A stretch of 64,000 nucleotides of DNA. It comes from JABDMH01 sp964428345 (GTDB lineage Bacteria > Bacteroidota > Bacteroidia > Chitinophagales > Saprospiraceae). Location: NCBI GenBank assembly GCA_964428345.1, contig CAYRYD010000002.1, forward strand, positions 209,476 through 273,475. Reading direction: 5' to 3'. The translations under genes were made by a program, and so were the position numbers. Positions 35,403 through 43,521 of this stretch are shown here, one piece after another (the first letter of the stretch is position 1; every line of letters begins with the position of its first letter). The notes below the pieces were generated by a model. That model ran no database searches. It saw only the letters and a program-made list of their open reading frames with translations, and was not told the DNA's origin.

Positions 35403-36377
35403 GTGTTACAGTTATTTAGGAAGAATCTTTTTGTTTACAACATTTTCTTACTGGCGTACTGTCTGGTACTCCGGATATCCTGGTTTTTCATGGATCAGGC
35501 AACCGTAAACCGGGATCATGCCGGTATCCTGTCGCACTACCTATATGATCTATTGGGAGAAGACACTGTTGTGATCAAGGTTTTTGCCCTCCTTCTGCTC
35601 CTTTTTCAGGCGATACAAATCAACCGGTTGGTCAGTTTAAACCGGCTCACCAATGAAAATTCTCTTTTCCCCGGCGTGTTTTACCTGTTGATGTCGTCGA
35701 CAACGCTCGAATTCATTCCCCTGCATCCCCAGCTGATGGCCAACACTTTTGTCATCATCATGATGTTGGATGTCTTTAAGCAGACCCGCAATGTTCAGCT
35801 GCACCTGGATATGTTTAATGTGGGACTTTCGGTAGGACTGGCCAGCCTTTTTTACTTTCCTTACATCCTGTTCCTGATCATCGGCATCACTGGTGTTATC
35901 TATTTACGCACCTACAAGTGGGTCGATACCGTCCGGGCTCTGCTCGGTGTACTCGTCCCTTATTTTCTGGTGGGTACCGTGATCTTCCTCTTTGACCACC
36001 TGTCTGACCTCTGGTTTCTGCACATCAGGGCTTCAGTTGGGCTTCTGGATCTTAACGAACTGATCAGCTGGAAAGGCTATGTTCTGATCGGTGTATATGC
36101 CCTGATTATCCTGGTATCGGTCTTTATGTCAAGAAAGTACAATACAGGGCTTAACATTCACGTCCGAAAAAAAATTACCGTATTGTTTATCGCGCTCATT
36201 GGTGCAATGGTCCTCGCGACCCTGGTAGCGGATACCGGCATCACCAGCCTTCTCTTTGGCGTATTTCCACTCTCGATCCTGATGGCGGCAATGTTTCTGG
36301 AGCTGGAACCGCAATTTGCCGAGATTTTACATTTCCTGCTTTTGACGATGGCTTTGATTTTCCAGTATATTGTCTGA
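35403..36377 (+). CDS. DUF6427 family membrane protein
   Basis: A 324-residue inner-membrane protein with about nine helices and little soluble sequence. The opening FRKNLFVYNIFLLAYCLVLR and the following helix pattern match Bacteroidota DUF6427 proteins. Function unknown. The GTG at 35403 is the earliest start. Confidence 0.8.
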   Translation: MLQLFRKNLFVYNIFLLAYCLVLRISWFFMDQATVNRDHAGILSHYLYDLLGEDTVVIKVFALLLLLFQAIQINRLVSLNRLTNENSLFPGVFYLLMSSTTLEFIPLHPQLMANTFVIIMMLDVFKQTRNVQLHLDMFNVGLSVGLASLFYFPYILFLIIGITGVIYLRTYKWVDTVRALLGVLVPYFLVGTVIFLFDHLSDLWFLHIRASVGLLDLNELISWKGYVLIGVYALIILVSVFMSRKYNTGLNIHVRKKITVLFIALIGAMVLATLVADTGITSLLFGVFPLSILMAAMFLELEPQFAEILHFLLLTMALIFQYIV

Positions 36378-36497
36378 ACCGGTATATATCATTCATCCCG
36401 GTAAAATCGTTACAATCTTGGCTCCAGAAAGATATCTGATGCCATCGTCAAACCTTTGCAGGCAGATCGCGTTGTTTTGTATAATTCACAATCTGGC

Positions 36498-39008
36498 ATG
36501 AAAAAATTCGTACTCCTGATTGGATGCATTCTGGCAGTCATTGTCCCCGGTAAAGCCCAAATCTATAATCCGGTTAAATGGAACACTGCTATCCGGCATC
36601 TACATGACACAGAATATCAAATTACTTTCAGTGCCACCATCGACAGGGGATGGGCCGTATATTCTCAATATCTGGAAAGTGACGAAGGACCCGTTGCCAC
36701 CAGCATTACCTATGAATCCGGCAACCTAGAATTGATCGGTCTGAGCGAGGAAAACGGGCATCGCAAGGAGGGGTTTGACCCGCTTTTTGATATGAATGTC
36801 GTCAAGTTTGCAGAGGAATTTATCATAACTCAGAAGTTCAGAGTGACAAATGGTTCTTCTGTGAAAGGTTATCTGACCTATATGACCTGTGATGACACCA
36901 AATGTCTGCCACCTACCGATGTCAATTTTGATATGACACTTCCACCGGCCGGTGTCACTGATCAGAAAGGAGCTCCACCGGAAAAAAACGGAGATCCGGA
37001 TACCGGCAGCACCGGTCTATTCGATGTCCTGGAGGAAACAACCCCGTTTGATGCCCTTGATGGAGCGGTTGACCCTCCGGGAGATGGCCTTTTAGCCCCG
37101 GTGAAATGGAGTGCCCGATATGTCGAAGGAACTCAGGATCAAGTGATTTTCACAGCAACGATTGATGATGGATGGCACATTTATGACCAGGTGATTGAAG
37201 GTGATGATGGCCCCATCCCTACCGAATTCTGGGTCAATGATGAAAAGCTGGTATTGCCTTATGAAGCTAAGGAAGAGGTAGAGGAAAAAGATGAATTCTT
37301 TGGAGGGATCCTGATTAAAAAGTTGAAGAAATCGGTCCGGTTTACCTACGATGTTCCTGTGACGGCAGATCTCATCGAAGGTGAAATCGTCTATATGGCC
37401 TGCGACAAAGAAAAATGCATCAATCCTTTTTTCCTGCCGGCTTTCACCATTGATCCGACAAAGAAGGAAGTACATCTGGATACCGGCGATGAAGAAGCTG
37501 GGATGGAGGTTGAATCCGGCACCTACCCGATTCCTCCCGTCGATTTGACTCAGCCGGTAGAGGAATGCGGTGATGCCCACCTCTCCAATGTGGCAAAATA
37601 TACGCTGCTGAACATTTTTTTTCTTGGATTTATCGGTGGACTACTGGCTTTGCTCACACCCTGCGTATTTCCGATGATTCCCCTGACCGTTAGTTTCTTT
37701 ACCAAAGGCAGTCATAACCGGAAATCAGGTATACGACAAGCCTCTCTATATGGCTTTTTTATCCTGTTGGTCTACTTGTTGCTTAGTGTCCCATTTCACT
37801 TGTTGGATACCGTCAATCCGGGTATCCTAAACGACATCTCGACCAACGTGGGTCTCAACATCTTTTTCTTCCTGATCTTTGTCTTCTTTGCCTTCTCCTT
37901 TTTTGGTTATTATGAGATCACCCTCCCCAGCCGGTGGACAAACCGAGTGAGTAATGCAGAGAGTGTCGGAGGGTTGATCGGCATCTTTTTTATGGCCCTC
38001 ACCCTGGCACTGGTTTCCTTTTCCTGCACAGGACCAATCCTGGGTTCGCTGCTGGCCGGAGCATTGACCTCGGAAGGGGGTGCTATGCAACTTACAACCG
38101 GTATGGCAGGATTCGGCTTGGCCCTGGCCTTACCTTTCACCTTGTTTGCCGCCTTCCCGACCATGCTCAATGCCCTGCCAAAGTCCGGAGGATGGTTAAA
38201 CACTGTCAAGGTTGTATTGGGATTTCTGGAATTGGCGCTGGCTTTCAAGTTCTTGTCGAATGCGGACCTGGTAAAGCGCTGGGGATTACTGAAAATCGAA
38301 CCATTCCTGGCCATTTGGATCCTGATCTTTATCGGTCTCAGTATCTATTTGTTTGGCAAATGGAAGTTTCCGCACGACAGTCCGGTCAAAAAGCTATCAC
38401 CCTTAAGGGTCCTGACCGGAGTCTTATCCCTGGGTTTCGCCATCTATCTGGCCACTGGGTTTAGAGTTGACCAGGATAAGGGTACTTTTCAATCGCTGAC
38501 CCTACTCAGTGGACTGGCCCCTCCGGCCGGTTACAGCTGGTTGTATCCTAAAAAGTGCCCAAATAACCTGGACTGCTTCAAAGATCTTACGGAGGGCATT
38601 GCCTATGCCAAAAAGGTTGATAAACCGGTCATGATCGATTTTACCGGTCATGCCTGTGTCAACTGCCGGAAAATGGAAGAGCATGTCTGGCCAAGGGATG
38701 GCGTAAACGAACGACTACAGAATGATTATGTCCTGATCTCCCTGTATGTCGATGAAAAAATCGAATTACCAGAAAGTCAAAAGACCGACCAGATACGCAA
38801 TTACGGGCAAAAATGGGCGACCTTCCAGGCTCAGTACTTCAATAACAATTCGCAACCATATTATGTATTGCTGTCACCGGAGGGAAAACTGCTGAATAAT
38901 CCAGTGGGATATACCCCGGATGCGGAAGAATACGCGGCTTTTCTCGAATGCGGCCTTTCTGCTTTCCGGACAATACGAGGTGATAACCAATTGGGATCGG
39001 CGGAATGA
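36498..39008 (+). CDS. DsbD-like thiol:disulfide reductase with two N-terminal DsbD domains
   Basis: Transfers electrons from the cytoplasm across the inner membrane to periplasmic thiols, for example for cytochrome c maturation. The 836-residue protein has a signal peptide (ending PGKAQ), two DsbD-N-like beta domains (about 25-150 and 195-325, each with a C-D-x-x-x-C-type pair: TCDDTKCLPP and ACDKEKCINP), about eight membrane helices (about 370-690; TPCVFPMIPLT and SCTGPILG carry the redox Cys pair), and a C-terminal thioredoxin domain with the active site CVNC. The duplicated N-terminal domain is the unusual part. An in-frame ATG at 36456 lacks a signal peptide. Confidence 0.92.
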   Translation: MKKFVLLIGCILAVIVPGKAQIYNPVKWNTAIRHLHDTEYQITFSATIDRGWAVYSQYLESDEGPVATSITYESGNLELIGLSEENGHRKEGFDPLFDMNVVKFAEEFIITQKFRVTNGSSVKGYLTYMTCDDTKCLPPTDVNFDMTLPPAGVTDQKGAPPEKNGDPDTGSTGLFDVLEETTPFDALDGAVDPPGDGLLAPVKWSARYVEGTQDQVIFTATIDDGWHIYDQVIEGDDGPIPTEFWVNDEKLVLPYEAKEEVEEKDEFFGGILIKKLKKSVRFTYDVPVTADLIEGEIVYMACDKEKCINPFFLPAFTIDPTKKEVHLDTGDEEAGMEVESGTYPIPPVDLTQPVEECGDAHLSNVAKYTLLNIFFLGFIGGLLALLTPCVFPMIPLTVSFFTKGSHNRKSGIRQASLYGFFILLVYLLLSVPFHLLDTVNPGILNDISTNVGLNIFFFLIFVFFAFSFFGYYEITLPSRWTNRVSNAESVGGLIGIFFMALTLALVSFSCTGPILGSLLAGALTSEGGAMQLTTGMAGFGLALALPFTLFAAFPTMLNALPKSGGWLNTVKVVLGFLELALAFKFLSNADLVKRWGLLKIEPFLAIWILIFIGLSIYLFGKWKFPHDSPVKKLSPLRVLTGVLSLGFAIYLATGFRVDQDKGTFQSLTLLSGLAPPAGYSWLYPKKCPNNLDCFKDLTEGIAYAKKVDKPVMIDFTGHACVNCRKMEEHVWPRDGVNERLQNDYVLISLYVDEKIELPESQKTDQIRNYGQKWATFQAQYFNNNSQPYYVLLSPEGKLLNNPVGYTPDAEEYAAFLECGLSAFRTIRGDNQLGSAE

Positions 39009-39211
39009 TCCGAGGCATCTAAAAACCCCATTCAATTGTCAATCGCTGATCACAGATGAACTATTCTAAAAATAACCAACGCTCCCTGGTTTCGTAGCTT
39101 CGAGATCCACTGGCTAGCTCCCTCGCGATGCCTCGTCCCCCTTGTTACTTTTTGAATTCGCCTGATTTCAGAGGTTTTTGGAGGTTCCCCTTAATCTATC
39201 AAGGCGAAGTC
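39009..39211. other. Intergenic region with a 9-bp inverted repeat
   Basis: No ORF of note. CGAGGCATC (39011-39019) and its exact reverse complement GATGCCTCG (39128-39136) are 108 bp apart. They may be remnants of a small mobile element or of a dispersed repeat; no target-site duplication is evident. Confidence 0.35.
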
Positions 39212-40162
39212 TTACTTGATTTTCGGCACCTTGATCTGATAGCTCTTTCCCGGTGGAACCGTCAGCTTATTCGAAGTTAGCCAGGGATTATACACCTTCA
39301 GCATGCGGTAGCTTGTGCCGTGTTCCAGGGCATAAGTCCCAAGATTGGATATTGAAGTGTCGACCGTCAATGTATGGTAATCCGTAAGCGGTTGGTAGAG
39401 TGGATCCTCATTATCGACATAAAAACCAAAATCGGTGGGATTTTCCATGATTTCTTTCATGGCCAGAACCCTAAACAGATAGCGGCCGGTTTCAATCCCA
39501 AAGTTCATATCAAAGTAGGATTTCATATTCTGGATCGATTGCTCCTTGGCAAACCGGGTTTCACCCATATTATAAGCTCCCAAAGCATTGGTCCAGGTGC
39601 CAAACCGCTCTTTATACCGTTTGATCAGGGCGCAGGCTGCCCGGGTCGATTTTTCCAGATGATAGCGCTCATCAACTTCATTCGTAATTTCCAGATCATA
39701 ACCCCTCGCCACGGACGACATGAATTGCCAGATACCCCGGGCACCGGCCGGTGAGGTCTCATTGCGGAGATTGCTCTCAATGACAGCAACGTACTTAAAA
39801 TCATCGGGTACTCCCTCTTCAGCTAAGATCGGACTGATTATGGGAAAATAGCGCCTGGCGTTTTTAATGTTCAGAAGGGTACTGGAATGCCAATAAGAAT
39901 TGACCAGCAGTTCGCGATCCAGCCGCTCCAAGGCATCAAAATTGTCCATCGGAAAGTCTTCTTCAGCCAGGATATAGGGTTTGTCCAGTCTGACTGATTT
40001 GATAATCTGAGGCAACCGGGATATTCCGGTTTCTTCCGGAGTGACCAATTCAACCTCTTCACCGGTGGTGTTAGGACCAGGGCTGGATTCACTGGCACCA
40101 AAAAAAATCAAGCCGACAAAAACGGTCATCGCACCTAAGAACATTGAAGAATCAGAACGCAT
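39212..40162 (-). CDS. Lytic transglycosylase, MltD-like
   Basis: Cleaves the glycan backbone of peptidoglycan to 1,6-anhydro products in the periplasm. The 316-residue protein has an N-terminal hydrophobic signal (about 8-23), a low-complexity linker, and the SLT domain (about 115-240). Catalytic Glu lies in YVAVIESN, followed by GARGIWQFM and ALGAYNMGE, all diagnostic. The C-terminal 60 residues resemble a single LysM-like repeat (VDTSISNLGTYALEHGTSY then IKVP). It has a strong promoter whose -33 box lies in the end of the DUF2480 gene. Confidence 0.92.
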   Translation of the reverse strand: MRSDSSMFLGAMTVFVGLIFFGASESSPGPNTTGEEVELVTPEETGISRLPQIIKSVRLDKPYILAEEDFPMDNFDALERLDRELLVNSYWHSSTLLNIKNARRYFPIISPILAEEGVPDDFKYVAVIESNLRNETSPAGARGIWQFMSSVARGYDLEITNEVDERYHLEKSTRAACALIKRYKERFGTWTNALGAYNMGETRFAKEQSIQNMKSYFDMNFGIETGRYLFRVLAMKEIMENPTDFGFYVDNEDPLYQPLTDYHTLTVDTSISNLGTYALEHGTSYRMLKVYNPWLTSNKLTVPPGKSYQIKVPKIK

Positions 40163-40191
40163 AGCTCTTAATTATAATTAATTATATATTT

Positions 40192-40222
40192 CAAATATAA
40201 CTAATATGTTATTAATATCAAA
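40192..40222 (-). promoter_or_regulatory. Promoter of the lytic transglycosylase
   Basis: TATATTTG (complement of 40192-40199) is an exact -7 box, with TTTG (complement of 40219-40222) 19 bp upstream. The -33 box coincides with the last codons and stop of the DUF2480 gene (40218). Confidence 0.7.
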
Positions 40223-40754
40223 ATTTTCTGTTCACGTTTCGCGGTCTTTTAAAGATCGGAACGGTTGAACAGGGTTCGCCGTACATGATACTTTGGGCGA
40301 TTGGCTGGAGCTTCTTGGTCAGATCAACATAGGCAGAGGCCGGCACAGGTTTGTTGCTGCAGCCTTTTATCACCACCCTCTGATCCTGTAAATGCGATAC
40401 ATCAAGATCTTTAATGAGGAGACTATAATGTTTTTCCAACAGGTTTTCGACAGTACCCAGATAAATCTCCCGGGCAAACGGAGCAGCATAGGCTACCACC
40501 AGCATATACGCCCAGGTTGGTATGATGGCATCGGCCGAACAAAAGACTGCCAAATGACAATCCTTTACTTTCTGCCAGTCGTATTCAGCCAGGGCAGCCC
40601 GGAACTCTTTCTCCTTAAGGATCAGACCGTGAAAGAGAAAATCCTTCAGATCAAAAGCTACAATCTCTCCTTTTGGAAAGTACTCCTCCAGATTGAAGGT
40701 AAGCAGGCTGCTTTGGGCAACCCGGTTTACCAATGGTTTATCGGCAGTATCCAT
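40218..40754 (-). CDS. DUF2480 family protein
   Basis: A 178-residue cytoplasmic protein of a Bacteroidota-specific family, function unknown. Conserved blocks visible are FNLEEYFPKGEIVAFDLKDF near residue 20-40, HLAVFCSADAIIPTWAYML, and VVIKGCSNKPVPASAY, with conserved Cys. It begins 15 bp after scpB and is probably co-transcribed with it. Confidence 0.88.
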   Translation of the reverse strand: MDTADKPLVNRVAQSSLLTFNLEEYFPKGEIVAFDLKDFLFHGLILKEKEFRAALAEYDWQKVKDCHLAVFCSADAIIPTWAYMLVVAYAAPFAREIYLGTVENLLEKHYSLLIKDLDVSHLQDQRVVIKGCSNKPVPASAYVDLTKKLQPIAQSIMYGEPCSTVPIFKRPRNVNRKF

Positions 40755-40769
40755 GTGCTTAAACAGATG

Positions 40770-41366
40770 TTAGTTCTGACTGTTAGCCCGGAAAGCTTCT
40801 TCGACGATAGCCGAAGCATCTCCGACTTCACTGTCCGGCTGTTGAAAGTCTTTCAATTTGGGGAGGTCGCTCATGTCCTTCAGGCCAAAATAATCCATGA
40901 ATCTTTCACTGGTAGCATAAAGCAGGGGCCGGCCCGGACCATCACTCCTCCCTTGTATACTAACGAGTTCCTTATCTAAAAGTTTTTGAATGGTATAATC
41001 GCAGTTTACCCCGCGGATGCTTTCAACTTCTGCCTTGGTCACCGGCTGCTTGTATGCAATGATAGCCAGGGTCTCCAGGGCTGATTTAGACAACATTTTT
41101 CTGGTGTGTTGCTTGAGGTATTGACCTATCAGATGATGATAGGCCCCCTTGGTCAGAAAGCAGTAACCGCCATTAATCTCCTGCAGTCCAAAGGAAAAAT
41201 CATCCGAGTCGTAGCGCTGTCGGATGACTTCGACTGCCTTGAGCACGTCTTCTTCAGTCATGGTGGTTTCAAAAGCTGCTTCGAGGCATTCGATGATTTC
41301 GCTGAGCCTCACCGGCTGTTCAGCGGCAAAAACCAGGCTTTCAATGTGCAGGTGTAATTGTTCCAA
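40770..41366 (-). CDS. scpB: Segregation and condensation protein B
   Basis: Kleisin-associated subunit of the SMC-ScpAB complex that organises chromosomes. The 198-residue protein has the two winged-helix domains: ESLVFAAEQPVRLSEI at the N-terminus, then SALETLAIIAYKQPVTKAEVESIRG, the most diagnostic block, and GRPLLYATSERFMDYFGL. A perfect -7 box lies 12 bp upstream. scpA is not in this window. Confidence 0.94.
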   Translation of the reverse strand: MEQLHLHIESLVFAAEQPVRLSEIIECLEAAFETTMTEEDVLKAVEVIRQRYDSDDFSFGLQEINGGYCFLTKGAYHHLIGQYLKQHTRKMLSKSALETLAIIAYKQPVTKAEVESIRGVNCDYTIQKLLDKELVSIQGRSDGPGRPLLYATSERFMDYFGLKDMSDLPKLKDFQQPDSEVGDASAIVEEAFRANSQN

Positions 41367-41377
41367 TTTTTTTATGA

Positions 41378-41385
41378 CAAAGCTA
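41378..41385 (-). promoter_or_regulatory. -7 box (TAGCTTTG) of scpB
   Basis: Exact TAnnTTTG match on the minus strand, 12 bp from the scpB ATG at 41366. No clear -33 TTG is visible. The 5' leader would be very short. Confidence 0.5.
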
Positions 41386-41439
41386 CAAGATTAGCCGTTA
41401 AATTGTTTTCCGGCCGGATCAATCTTTACTGAATGGGAC

Positions 41440-41472
41440 AAAAAAAACAGGGCACTAGTGAAACTAGCACCC
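41440..41472 (-). terminator. Rho-independent terminator with no assigned gene
   Basis: On the minus strand GGGTGCTAG (complement of 41464-41472) pairs with CTAGTGCCC (complement of 41450-41458), 9 bp with two wobbles, around a TTTCA loop. A TG and then eight T follow (complement of 41440-41447). It lies upstream of the scpB promoter, so it must end some other minus-strand RNA starting between here and radA. Confidence 0.65.
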
Positions 41473-41692
41473 CGTATAACCCCAAAAAACCAAATGAAAA
41501 CAATCTACTTTTTATACTCCCTGTAGATATTTATCTTAAAGCAGAATCTTTTGATTCTCGCTGTTAATGTTCAATTTCGCCCTTAAGACGCATCTCCCGG
41601 GAAAAGCCACAAATTTTGTGAAAAAATTTTTTAATTTTTTCTTCGCCTCTATTGATTTCGTCTGCAAACAGGCCGGCCAAAAAACCGTTATT

Positions 41693-41700
41693 TACCTTCG
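41693..41700 (+). promoter_or_regulatory. Candidate -7 box (TACCTTCG) for radA
   Basis: One base from TAnnTTTG, 39 bp before the radA start. No clear -33 element. Confidence 0.4.
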
Positions 41701-41739
41701 TAAACCATCTCTCCTTCCTGATGCGATCCCAAGATAACA

Positions 41740-43104
41740 ATGATAAAAATAAAAACACAATTTACCTGCAATAGTTGCGGTGCAAAGTCACCAAAGTGGA
41801 TTGGTAAGTGCCCGTATTGCAACGAATGGAATACCTATGAGGAAGAAAGAATCGCCAAACCGGCATCTTACCCCACCGGGCGGCAGATGACGTCATCAGG
41901 AACGCCGGCACCCATTGCGATTTCGCAGATTGCCTCCCTTCAGGTAAGTCGTACGCCAACGAGTGATCCCGAGTTGGACCGGGTATTGGGAGGTGGCATT
42001 GTCGCCGGCTCGATCACCCTGATCGGTGGCAACCCCGGGATTGGCAAATCGACCTTACTGTTGCAATTGGCTATGGCCTGGAAGCAAAAGACACTATATG
42101 TTTCCGGAGAGGAAAGCTCCCATCAGATTAAGATCCGGGCAGACCGGCTGGGAGGTGACCAAAACAATACCTATATCCTGCCGGAAACCAACCTGGAAAA
42201 AATCCTGGAAGCGATCCAGACCCTGCAGCCAACCCTGATTATCGTAGATTCAATTCAGACGATTTTTTCGGCTGAGCTTGAATCGGCACCCGGCACGGTA
42301 TCACAGGTACGTGACTGTACCACGATCTTGCAAAGACTGGCTAAAGAAACCGGCATTCCGGTCATCATTATTGGTCATATCACTAAGGAGGGATCGCTGG
42401 CTGGACCCAAGGTTTTGGAACACATCGTCGATACAGTCCTTCAGTTTGAAGGTGACCGGAATCATGTCTTTCGGCTTCTGCGCACTCATAAAAATCGCTT
42501 TGGATCGACCGATGAACTGGGTATCTATGAAATGCATCCGGGAGGGTTATTGCCGGTTTCCAATCCCTCCAAGATGCTCCTTAACCAAAGCAATTACCAG
42601 AGCAGCGGTAACGCTGTCGGTGCCACCCTGGAAGGTCAGCGACCGATTCTGATCGAAGTACAGGCACTGGTCAGCGCAGCGGTATACGGAACCCCTCAGC
42701 GATCCACTACCGGCTTTGATCTTCGGAGATTGCACATGCTGCTGGCCGTACTGGAAAAGCGATGCGGTCTTTTCTATGGTCAATCCGACGTTTTTCTCAA
42801 CATCGCCGGGGGTATCCGGGTAACTGACCCCGCCATTGACCTGCCGGTACTCTGTGCTTTAATCTCATCATTGGAGGATGTCGTCATTCCGGCAGCCCAT
42901 TGTTTTGCAGGAGAAGTCGGCCTTTCCGGAGAGATCCGGTCGGTGACCCGGCTTGAACAAAGGATCCTGGAAGCTGAAAGACTGGGATTCCATAAGATTT
43001 ACCTCTCAAAATTTCACGCAAAGAGCCTTGATTTCAAACCAAAACATATTGAAATCTGTCCGGTGGGTGATATCAGTCAACTATACGATTCGATGTTTGT
43101 TTAA
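41740..43104 (+). CDS. radA: DNA repair protein RadA
   Basis: RecA-like branch-migration helicase for recombination intermediates, 454 residues. An N-terminal zinc finger has Cys at 10, 13, 24 and 27 (CNSC and CPYC). The ATPase core has Walker A GGNPGIGKST (about 92-101), Walker B LIIVDSIQT, and the RadA-specific KNRFG motif. The C-terminal Lon-protease-like domain (about 275-454) carries DVFLNIAGGIRV and GEVGLSGEIR, without the Lon Ser-Lys dyad, as in all RadA. The DCC protein gene follows 6 bp downstream. Confidence 0.96.
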   Translation: MIKIKTQFTCNSCGAKSPKWIGKCPYCNEWNTYEEERIAKPASYPTGRQMTSSGTPAPIAISQIASLQVSRTPTSDPELDRVLGGGIVAGSITLIGGNPGIGKSTLLLQLAMAWKQKTLYVSGEESSHQIKIRADRLGGDQNNTYILPETNLEKILEAIQTLQPTLIIVDSIQTIFSAELESAPGTVSQVRDCTTILQRLAKETGIPVIIIGHITKEGSLAGPKVLEHIVDTVLQFEGDRNHVFRLLRTHKNRFGSTDELGIYEMHPGGLLPVSNPSKMLLNQSNYQSSGNAVGATLEGQRPILIEVQALVSAAVYGTPQRSTTGFDLRRLHMLLAVLEKRCGLFYGQSDVFLNIAGGIRVTDPAIDLPVLCALISSLEDVVIPAAHCFAGEVGLSGEIRSVTRLEQRILEAERLGFHKIYLSKFHAKSLDFKPKHIEICPVGDISQLYDSMFV

Positions 43105-43110
43105 TTCGTC

Positions 43111-43521
43111 ATGCAGGCATTGAAGCCAAAGGCAGAAAACCGGCCAATACTATTCTTTGATGGAGTTTGTAACCTTTGCAATGAAACGGTTCAGTTTATT
43201 CTCCGTCATGAGCGTAATGACCAGCTTCGATTTTCACCCCTGCAAAGCCGGTTAGGGCAGGAGATAACCGCCAAACTGCCGGCGGAAACGGATTCGTTGG
43301 TCTTACTCGAAACCGGCAACATTTATATCCGGTCAACGGCGGCGTTAAAAGTCAGCAAATATCTCCGGTTTCCCTATCATCTATTGAGGCATCTTCAATT
43401 TATTCCACTGTTTATCCGCGAACCGGTCTATCGGTTTATTGCCCGGCACCGCTACCGGATATTCGGTAAGAAGGAAAGTTGCATGATTCCCACTCCGGAT
43501 ATCCTTCACCGGTTCCTCTAG
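43111..43521 (+). CDS. DCC family thiol-disulfide oxidoreductase-like protein (DUF393)
   Basis: A 136-residue cytoplasmic protein with the DCC motif: FFDGVCNLC near residue 20, then RFSPLQS and the SxAxL segment (RSTAALK). Family members are predicted thiol-disulfide oxidoreductases of unknown substrate. It starts 6 bp after radA. Its TAG shares the palindrome CTAG with the TAG of the convergent metalloprotease gene. Confidence 0.88.
   Translation: MQALKPKAENRPILFFDGVCNLCNETVQFILRHERNDQLRFSPLQSRLGQEITAKLPAETDSLVLLETGNIYIRSTAALKVSKYLRFPYHLLRHLQFIPLFIREPVYRFIARHRYRIFGKKESCMIPTPDILHRFL

Larger units (their letters stand above)
41367..41739. other. Intergenic region between divergent scpB and radA
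   Basis: A 373-bp AT-rich gap. From left to right it holds the scpB -7 box, a minus-strand terminator, a small hairpin (41543-41558, AGAATC/GATTCT), the near-palindrome CACAAATTTTGTG (41608-41620), the palindrome AAAAAATTTTTT (41621-41632) and the radA -7 box. A 64-codon minus-strand frame (41564-41758) crosses it but overlaps the radA start and promoter, so I do not call it. The terminator implies an unidentified minus-strand transcript. Confidence 0.5.

Noticed and set aside
41564..41758. A 64-codon minus-strand frame beside radA
   Set aside because: Its GTG start and first codons overlap the radA start and probable promoter, and it has no recognisable domain. The downstream terminator leaves it possible, so the region is kept as a finding instead.
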